NCBI RefSeq assembly: GCF_012489685.1
Contig: NC_080045.1
Location: forward strand, 67,001 to 131,000
Direction of reading: 5' to 3'
Origin: Lotus japonicus
Lineage: Eukaryota; Streptophyta; Magnoliopsida; Fabales; Fabaceae
Length of the DNA stretch: 64,000 bases
Within the stretch, counting starts at the first letter, position 1. The number at the start of each line of letters is the position of its first letter. A model generated the notes under the pieces. The model did no database searches, was not told the DNA's origin, and saw only the letters and a program-made list of their open reading frames with translations. Both the position numbers and the translations under genes were made by a program. Below, in pieces: positions 56,318 through 64,000 of the stretch.

Positions 56318-56849
56318 CTCTCCTCGCCACTCACTACTGTCTGCCTTGTTCCTCGTGCTACAACATGTACCTCATCATTTTATTCTACGGAAACTTTTTT
56401 TTTTCTTTTTTGCTAGATCCAAAATATAAAAACAACAAAGAAAAATGTGTCTTAAGAGAAATTTCAAGAAAATATTTACTTTACCCATTACATATATCTC
56501 AATTTCTTATTAACTAGTGTTTTTTATCCGCGCGTTGCACGGGAAATATGTCTATTGTATTTGATACATTAATTAATACTTTGATTATTAAAAATATATT
56601 AAACAACGAATGAAATAGAAAAGTCAGAATTGATGAGTAAAGTGGATATAAAGACTTCTCTTCTAAGCCCGATTGAGACCAAGAGGAACTCATTTCACAT
56701 TCTTTGTAAATATGAAGACGATAACACAAATCATAGATATAAAGAATTATTAACATATTAATCTTAAAAAAAAATTAATGTGATAGTAGCACAAATCAGG
56801 ATTGTGTAAGATATATCATAAAGTATAACATTATTGTGTTTATTCCAAC

Positions 56850-57205
56850 TAAGTAGGGATGACAATGGGTAGGTACTATAGTACCATCTCCATACCCGCG
56901 TTTTTAAAAATTACATGTACCCGTCTCCATACTCACGTGGGTAGCAACTCGAAGCTCTCCACCTTTAGACAATTCAATGTCATTATAGGAAGCTATTCAT
57001 CTTTGCCGAAATCTAAATCTATAGATGACAATGGGTCTCAAAATCATAGGGTACCCGCAAAAAATATCCACTATGGGTAGGGTAAAAAACCGCTAAATGG
57101 GTATGAGGTTGAGTATAGATAATTACCCGCAAAAAATAGAGGGTATGGGTGCGGGTATGGGTACTATAGTACCCAACCGGCCCATATCCGCACACACATG
57201 TTATT
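56850..57205. mobile_element. hAT-like repeat fragment inside the Helitron
   Basis: Starts 'agggatgacaatgggtaggt' and ends 'gggtactatagtacccaacc', with many 'atgggta/tacccgc' copies. It resembles non-autonomous hAT families with TAGGGATG ends, but the right end and duplication are missing. A ttatta microsatellite follows at 57201-57233. Confidence 0.4.
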
Positions 57206-58599
57206 ATTATTATTATTACTATTATTATTATTATTTGGAAATATATTAACAAATTAACTTAAGCTATAGCTTTCAAACTCACTCTTTTAAAAAAAAGTTT
57301 GGGATATATTAATTAATACTCTAAAAATAAATAATAAATAAATTAAGATAAAATCAAGAAATAAACCACCTAAATCCTAATCAAATCTAAAATTTAAAAA
57401 TGTATTTTTTTTACTCTAAAAATAAATCAAAAATAAATTAAGATAAAATCAAGAAATAAACAACATAAATCCTAATCAAATTTAAAATTTTAAAATGTAT
57501 TTTTTTTATGAGAATTAATCTGAGAATGACACGTGTTATTTTATTCTTCCAATTAGTGAATATTCTGCACCCTAGAAGATTTTCTTTTCCTCAATCCTTT
57601 TGCTTTTGATTAAGAAGATAAAAGCAGAAATCCTTAAAGCATATGACATCTTACAATTAGTTGAAGAACAAAATCAATTCATGAAGAAGATTGAAACAGA
57701 AACCCAAAATGAAGTCTTGAAGAACAAAATACCCTCTTTCACCAATTTGAAAGGACTGTGGTGAAAGAATTGTATTTAGTGTATTTGTGAATCTTGGGGT
57801 AGAGCCCTTGTGAAACAAAAAATCAAAGGAACATTTCAGTCAAGAGAAACAAAAAATGATGTATTGCCTCATATGTGCGCACCCCAGCAAATTATCTATA
57901 TATGTAAGAAAAAAACAAAATAATTCTCTCACCCAAAATAATTGTGGTTACTTCACTAAACATGAACCAACCTTAAGAATGAGCTAACCATACTCATGAA
58001 GATTAAATGTGAGCTCTTCATATGCTTTCATCAATTTGACTGACCTGTGCATCATTAAAAAAAATTAGTAAGTTGTGCATCATTCACATACAGTGCAAAT
58101 AGTATGCTTATACACACAGCTAAAACATGATAGAAATGAATATAAATTCAGGCTATCCTAAGTTTCGTAAATTTCTATAAATTATACCAAAATCTGGTTT
58201 AGAATGGCTTCAAACGCATGGATTTCTACAAACTATACTAAAATCTGGTTTAAAAAAATACAAAAGCGGAAGTAGAACAATAGAAAAAAACATTACGTCT
58301 TCAACAATGATTCGTTAAAGGGTCTATGCAAAAATTTGTAAACTTTTGGATCAAAACACACAAAATATGTGAAATTTAAGAATCCAGGATTGAATTACGA
58401 ACAAAGGATAAACTGAAATAGCACAAACCATCAATCACAACATGATAAACTCTTCTTCACGTAACATCATCTTACGGCATACCTCTGTCATGATCGTGAC
58501 ATGTGGCAGAGGTAGAAATAACAGCTATCAAATCTCTGCGTGTCCATGGTAGCTTTGTGGACCCTCAGCACCAAATCAACTCCCTTTTCTTAGAATTAG

Positions 58600-59500
58600 C
58601 GTTAAATAAATAATAAGATAAATTAAGATAAAATCAAGAAATAAACAACCTAAATCCTAATCAAATCTAAACTTTAAAAAGGTACTAAATAAAGATAGAT
58701 AAAAACTACCAAAATCTAGCAAATCACAATAAAAAACTCATAAAATCCTGAATTAAATAAAAATATGAAAATTCAATAAAAATACCATAAAAATTCATTT
58801 ATACTCTAAATGTAACTCAAAAATAAAATAAAATATTTCATGAAATTAAAATTAAATAAATAATAAATAAGGATAGATAAAAACTATCAAAATCTAGCAA
58901 ATCACAATAAAAACTCATAAAATCCTGCATTAATTAAAAATTCAAAAATTCAATAAAAATTAATTATTATACTCTATAAATAAATGTAAAATAAAATAAA
59001 ATATTTCCTAGAAGTAAAATTAAATAAATAATAAGATAAAATTAAGAAATAAACAACCTAAATTCTAATCAAATCTAAAATTTAAAAAGGTACTAAATAA
59101 AGATAGATAAAAACTACAAAGTCTAGCAAATCACAATAAAAACTCATAAAATCCTGATTTAATTAAAAATATGAAAATTTAAGAAAATTTAATTAATATA
59201 CTCTAAAAGTGAATCTAAAATAAAATAAAGTATTTTCTGGATTTAAAATAAATGATAAGATAAATTAAAATAGAATTAAGAAATTAACAACCTAAATCCC
59301 AATCAAATCTAATATTAAAAATGGTATTAAATAAAGATAGATAAAAACTATCAAAATCTAGCAAATCACAATAAAAACTCATAAAATCCTGCATTAATTA
59401 AAAATTCGAAAATTCAATAAAAATTTATTATTATACTCTATAAATAAATGTAAAATAAAATAAAATATTTTCTGGAAGTAAAATCTAAAAATAAATTAAA
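58600..59500. repeat. AT-rich tandem array within the Helitron
   Basis: About four copies of a roughly 175-235-bp unit. A marker phrase 'aaatctagcaaatcacaata' recurs at about 58711, 58887, 59116 and 59353, and 'aaacaacctaaat' pieces recur between them. Partial copies of the latter occur at about 57360-57480. Internal tandem arrays are common in Helitrons. Confidence 0.7.
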
Positions 59501-59734
59501 AATAAATTAAAAGATCAAATCTTATCTTTTAAAATAATATCAATCAATTATTTTAGAATATATAAAATTAAAACATATATCAATTGAAAATTATATCCTC
59601 TAACAAATTGACACGTGGAATAATTTTTATGAGAATTAATCTGGGAGCGACACGTCACTAACTTGGCCTGTGGGAGCGACACGTCATGCTAGAAATTGTT
59701 CTTTTCTAATATATATAGATTGTCCACTTTGAAG

Positions 59735-59963
59735 AAAAAAATTGTTCTTATATATTTATCCACTTAGAGTTTTAAGAGAGTATTAAATTATGTTTTTCCA
59801 AGAAATGTCCTTACAGAAACAATAAATGAGAAAAGATAAAAATACATTTTAAAGGGTGAAATAGGAAAACAAAGAATATTTTCATGAAAATTAACGAAAT
59901 TAATTGTATTCCTTAATATGTCTGTTTCTTCTCTTCTTTAAAAGTTAAATAAGAACGGAGGTA
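59735..59963. mobile_element. MITE fragment ending cggaggtag
   Basis: The right end 'taagaacggaggtag' is the inverse of the CTACCTCCG end at 39416. The left end (ttgttcttatatatttatcc, about 59741) is degenerate. Confidence 0.4.
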
Positions 59964-60099
59964 GTCATACTTATGGTCTTATGGAAAAAGTCGTCGCTAT
60001 TGGCCGGTATTGATTACCCTTTTCTTGTTACCGACTAGGTAGTGTGAAAGGAACTTCATATTCTAATGTATAATTGCGTTGAAGTTATTGTTGGACCAA

Positions 60100-60236
60100 A
60101 GAAATGGACCGCTATTCAAAATTGAAGTACATTCACTCGGCTGGGCCAGCTTTTGTCAAATTGGACCAGGGAATGTCTATCAGGCCTGATATTTTCCCAC
60201 ATGTGAGTATCTGGAGGAGCTCTCTGATTTTCAAGT
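60100..60236 (+). pseudogene. ABC1/UbiB-like atypical kinase exon fragment
   Basis: Reads YIHSAGPAFVKLDQGMSIRP then DIFP, and in a shifted frame EYLEELSDFQ. This corresponds to the GPxFxKxGQxxSxRPDxxPxEYLEELxxLQ block that defines the ABC1 (ADCK/UbiB) family, found in plastids and mitochondria. The invariant Gly of KxGQ is Asp here and one frameshift splits the block. No neighbouring exons were seen, so it is an isolated decayed fragment. Confidence 0.65.
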
Positions 60237-61870
60237 ACTTAATTCTTTCCTTTCAGCTCCTTTTGATTCAATTAGTGAGACTTTTAGATTTTGTTGTAGT
60301 GCCAAGTATGTTCCAGGGATTAATTAACATAGTATGTAGTGCGAATTTTGATTGGTCCAGTGACTGATGTCAAAATTGGTGTTCTTTAATGTATCAAAGT
60401 CTCACAAATTCATATTGTCGTATATGATGAATGTGGTTGGTTTTGTATTGAGTGCACATTTATGCATGAAGAGTTTCAGCTGCAGATACAATAACATGGA
60501 TTATCATGACTAGGCCAACTTTAAGCTTATTTTACCTCCATAGACCATAGTAATTCATGATATTTTTTTTCTTCTACTGAAGTATAAATGTAGAACAGTA
60601 GAAATTGAGTTTGTAGAAACTTTGGCTTTTGATCCATATGGGTTTTACTTTTTTGGTGTCAATAAATTTGGTGTATTTAGTGTTATATTTTATTTTCTTA
60701 TGTGGCCTCCTTCTGTTGTCAAATCGATTTGATATTTCTATCATCTTTTCTCCTATATGATGGCAAATATTTATTGTATTAGTAATTGTAATTGTTCAGA
60801 ATATGAAATCACGTAGAAACCCATAAATTTCAGCGAGCGCAATCGAATCTCGAACTCTCACCATCACCGCGGGTTCTTGATGTTATTTTGAAGACTGCGA
60901 GTTTATGAGAAATGGGGTTTTTGGATTCTTGGTGTGTGTTCTTGAGGATGATAATAGACAAGAGGAAGAAGGGAAATTGGGTAGGGTTTGGGACCTCTTG
61001 AAGAATTTTTTTGTTCTTCTGGGTTTGATTAAAAAAATTAAAGAAGATTGTTTTTCTATGTTTGTTGAAGGAAATTTTTATTTTTCTGGGTTTTTCCAAT
61101 ATTCAAATGAGAGGGATGAAAATGAAGATGTTTGAAGAAGATGAATGATGAATGAAGGTTATTGGGTTTCATTTTTTTTAATTTTTAATTCATTTTTAAC
61201 CCAAAATCCGTTAAGTTTCGAATGGTTTTGGACGGAAGTGTAACGGCAGACCAATTTTGCAACGGAGTGTAAACGTTGAGGATGGTTTTTACTAATTTCG
61301 TAGTTGGGGAACGATTTTCGCAGGAAGGGCAAAGTTGGGGGACCAAAAGTGCAATTAAGCCAACAATCAACCCAAACCATCGTTATCCTCCAATCTCGGT
61401 GAAGTAACTCGCGGATGTCCATCAACACTCGGTGGTGATTGTTGAAACAAATCCTATCATCATCCGCAAAGCACAACAACAAGATCAGAACAATTTGTCT
61501 CACAAATCACCTCTCAAAAACCCCTAGTCCAGGCTAACCACAACCCTTCCTTCAACGCTTTTGCCTCTGCCCAGAAAGTTGTACCCCTTGTTCCATACCT
61601 CATGAATCCCACCAGGCAATGTCCATTACTGTCACGGACCAGGTCTCCTCCACCCATGCACTCCTCCCCCGGACGAAAAAAAAGACCAAATATGAAAAAT
61701 TATATTTAAAATTTGATTAATCCATAATAATGTTAATTAGTATTTTACTGTAATCATCTTACTAATAATAATTTCCTTACAGACATTATTTTTTAATTAT
61801 TTTATTGTTGCAATATATTAGTTTTTTGAGCATGTTTTGAATTATTTAAATATGATTTTGGTAATAATTT
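60237..61870. other. Intergenic; MULE-type TIR fragment, no gene
   Basis: 60237-61150 has no recognised exon. About 61195-61365 (minus strand aattgcacttttggtccccc...) is in the style of a MULE terminal repeat, but no inverted partner was found in the window. The rest is AT-rich. Confidence 0.4.
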
Positions 61871-61873
61871 GAA

Positions 61874-61983
61874 CGAACGGTGAGATGATAGGAGGGAGGG
61901 GAGCGGGATTTGAAATTCAAAAATGAAAAGGGAAGGATCCGTTGGTGTGCGACATTCCTATTCCGAAATGGTGACAACGGCTA
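61874..61983. promoter_or_regulatory. Three MSA-type AACGG elements upstream of CDKB2
   Basis: Cores are cgaacggtga (61874-61883, +), ccgttggt (61939-61946, inverse of accaacgg) and acaacggcta (61974-61983, +). The last overlaps a TATA-like ctatatattg (61981-61990). MSA elements bind MYB3R factors and confer G2/M expression on mitotic genes, as expected for a B2-type CDK. Confidence 0.6.
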
Positions 61984-62065
61984 TATATTGATTGATATAG
62001 GCACAAGCAGAAGCACAAGCACGACGATTCATTTGAATTGAGAGATTGAGAAAGAAGAGAGAGAG

Positions 62066-62365
62066 ATGGAGAAGAGTGGAGTAGTTTTGTCGGTGAAGGA
62101 GGCATTCGAGAAGCTGGAGAAGGTTGGAGAAGGAACTTATGGGAAGGTGTATAGGGCAAGAGAGAAGGCTACTGGGAAGATCGTTGCCCTCAAGAAGACT
62201 CGCCTCCATGAAGACGAAGAAGGTGTCCCTCCCACCACTCTCCGTGAGGTTTCCATTCTGCGAATGCTCTCTCGCGATCCCCATGTTGTCAGGTACTAAT
62301 CTTTCAATTCGAATTCGAATTGGGATTTTTTATAAACCCTAATTTAATTTAATTTAATCTAATCT

Positions 62366-62399
<34 letters not shown>

Positions 62400-63971
62400 T
62401 AATGGATGTTAAACAAGGTCAGAGTAAGGAAGGGAAGACAGTGCTGTACTTGGTCTTTGAGTACATGGATACCGATCTCAAGAAATTCATTCGCACTTTC
62501 CGTCAAACTGGACAAAATGTCCCACCCAAAACCGTCAAAAGCTTGATGTACCAACTTTGCAAGGGCGTTGCTTTCTGCCATGGTCATGGAATCTTGCACA
62601 GGTAACCTAACCTAACCTAACCTAATCTCTCTTTCGAATCTTATTTTATCTATCTAATCAACACAAGATTAAGATTGGGTCTTTCTTTCTTTATGAAGGG
62701 ACTTGAAGCCTCACAATCTCTTGATGGATCGAAAAACTAATATGCTTAAAATTGCTGATCTTGGCCTTGCTCGAGCATTCACCGTGCCAATTAAGAAGTA
62801 CACGCATGAGGTATATTATACATTCTGATTGCTAATTCATGTTTTTGGTTCATCATTCATTACCTTACTTAGTTATTGCACTTTTCTGTCTCTGGTTTCA
62901 GATACTCACCCTGTGGTACAGAGCTCCTGAAGTCCTTTTGGGAGCCACCCATTACTCAATGGCAGTGGACATGTGGTCCGTTGCCTGCATCTTTGGTAAG
63001 CATCATCATCTAACTGGATTTTCCTACATTTTCACACCTCTATCATGTCGAGTTTCTACATCACAGAAGCTAGTACTATAGGTTGTGTTTGTATTAGATT
63101 TCAATTTAACTGGCCCTCCAAGTTGTTGTATCATCTATATTCCAAAAACAACCAAAAATGGCACAGGTAAAAACCAAAAAGAACATTCCTGTGACAGTAC
63201 ACTAGTACTATAGACATTGAATTGAATGTACTTACACTATACTAGTTCAGTTTACAGTACATTCCTGTTATTAGCCTTGATTCCCCTCCTTTTTTGCCAA
63301 AAGGATTTTCCTATGTTATTATGGGGCGGGCCGGGGGTAGTAGTATTATAATCTTAATATGTCCCTGAGAAAAGTTGCAAGAAATGCTGATGTGTGAGCA
63401 CTTACTATGTTATTTGATAGAAACTACTACCTCTTATTGTGTTTAGTATTGTAACATTTATCGCTCTCTTCTTCATCTGGAATGTAGCTGAACTTGTAAC
63501 CAAGCAAGCACTCTTTGCTGGTGATTCTGAGCTGCAGCAACTCCTTCATATATTCAGGTGGAAATCTAGCAAAATTATTGTTTATCATCACCTGCTTAGT
63601 TGCTTCATTTTGTGTATGTGTTGTTATATAGTTGGGCACTCCTTTTTTGTGCAGATTGTTGGGCACTCCTAATGAAGAGGTGTGGCCAGGGGTTAGTAAA
63701 CTAATGAACTGGCATGAGTATCCTCAGTGGAATCCTCAAAGTTTGTCAACTGCTGTTCCAAATTTGGATGAGCTTGGACTGGATCTACTATCTGTAAGTT
63801 GGCTGACCCTTAACTTACTCCTTTGATCCTTTCTATTGTAGCAATTGTTGTTGACTTTCATCATCTCTTCATTTTCAGGAAATGTTGCACTATGAACCTT
63901 CCAAGAGGATCTCAGCAAAGAAAGCTATGGAACATTGTTACTTTGATGACCTGGACAAGACCTATCTTTAG
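62066..63971 (+). CDS. CDKB2: Cyclin-dependent kinase B2 (mitotic plant CDK)
   Basis: Seven exons: 62066-62292, 62398-62601, 62699-62810, 62902-62995, 63488-63557, 63655-63793 and 63879-63971, in frame, about 312 residues, near the family's 315. Motifs: P-loop [12 protein letters not shown], the lysine in VALKK, the cyclin-binding helix PPTTLRE that marks the B2 class (B1 has PPTALRE), [10 protein letters not shown] across the exon 2/3 junction, DLGLAR, the T-loop threonine in KKYTHE, and [11 protein letters not shown]. It drives the G2-to-M transition with B-type cyclins in the nucleus. A CA microsatellite abuts the exon 2 acceptor (62367-62397). The start is the only ATG before the kinase fold, in good context. 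Confidence 0.95.
62367..62397. repeat. CA microsatellite in CDKB2 intron 1 polypyrimidine/acceptor position
   Basis: About 14 CA units run directly into the CAG acceptor of exon 2, replacing a normal polypyrimidine tract. Confidence 0.85.
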
Positions 63972-64000
63972 GATTAACAAATGATGATTTGATGAATGTA

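Larger units (their letters stand above)
56514..59719 (-). mobile_element. Non-autonomous Helitron
   Basis: On the minus strand the 5' end is A|TCTATATATATTAG (at 59719). The 3' end is a hairpin CCGTGCAACGCGCGG followed by an A-rich spacer and CTAG|T (CTAG at 56517-56514). Insertion between host A and T, the terminal hairpin and the TC/CTAG ends are the Helitron hallmarks. No Rep/helicase or RPA ORF is present, so it needs a partner for rolling-circle movement. It contains a tandem array and a piece of another element. Confidence 0.82.

Noticed and set aside
58600..59500. CRISPR-like or satellite array
   Set aside because: Units are about 200 bp, diverged and AT-rich inside a Helitron in a plant genome. 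It is an ordinary internal tandem repeat.

Overview
The window is nuclear DNA of a flowering plant, almost certainly a eudicot and probably a legume. The basis is spliced genes with plant GT-AG introns, plant-only families (URGT nucleotide-sugar transporter, LHCB7, B2-type CDK), Athila, copia, Mutator, Harbinger, Helitron and hAT elements, and host proteins that read like legume orthologues. The species assignment is inference. Gene symbols rest on my memory of the families, not on a search.

Four host genes look intact: a UDP-rhamnose/UDP-galactose transporter (URGT, 2764-9504, +), an At1g76660-like Ser/Pro-rich protein (40010-45556, +), the light-harvesting protein LHCB7 (50398-56317, -) and the cyclin-dependent kinase CDKB2 (62066-63971, +). 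As I recall, their Arabidopsis counterparts are At1g76670, At1g76660, At1g76570 and At1g76540, so the host genes would form a collinear block, read in reverse, that has been inflated by transposons. Three host introns are long: URGT intron 3 and LHCB7 intron 5 each hold an LTR element, and At1g76660-like intron 1 (3.5 kb) holds only microsatellites that I could recognise.

Left edge (1-2240): an LTR-like fragment, then a mosaic of partial host-gene copies on the minus strand (AP-4 sigma, MPP10-like, RPA-like). 5034-8243: minus-strand non-autonomous LTR element(s) in URGT intron 3. 12488-15154: a PIF/Harbinger element with a frameshifted transposase.

The centre (15933-39403) is a stack of nested elements whose borders I could read to the base. 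An outer Mutator-like element (MULE; 9-bp duplication taataaata, terminal inverted repeats (TIRs) of about 300 bp) carries an inner MULE (17067-38629; 9-bp duplication tcacgaaat, 43-bp TIRs). The inner MULE is an unusual multi-gene element. It encodes a MURA transposase fused in frame to an OTU cysteine protease, an OB-fold protein resembling HROB (C17orf53), a plant mobile domain (PMD) protein with an Arg/Gly tail on the opposite strand, and a small LEA-like gene that looks captured. A 540-bp hAT element (8-bp duplication) sits in a MURA exon. A 10.4-kb Athila-lineage Ty3/gypsy element (5-bp duplication ggagt) splits MURA from OTU and itself carries a solo LTR (duplication gtttg). Clusters of TTCGGA/TCCGAA half-sites lie inside both ends of the inner MULE and between its genes. 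Without the later insertions the inner MULE would be about 10.6 kb.

Right part: a LINE RNase H relic (about 47420-47865); a second deleted MULE (48016-49978) with its own cluster of GTGCG/CGCAC motifs, a MURA remnant and a near-perfect fold-back MITE; a copia element with non-TG..CA ends (51088-54768) inside LHCB7 intron 5; a Helitron with exact A|TC...CTAG|T ends and an internal tandem array (56514-59719, minus); and an ABC1-kinase exon fragment near 60.1 kb. CDKB2 has three MSA-type AACGG cores just upstream of its ATG, consistent with G2/M expression.
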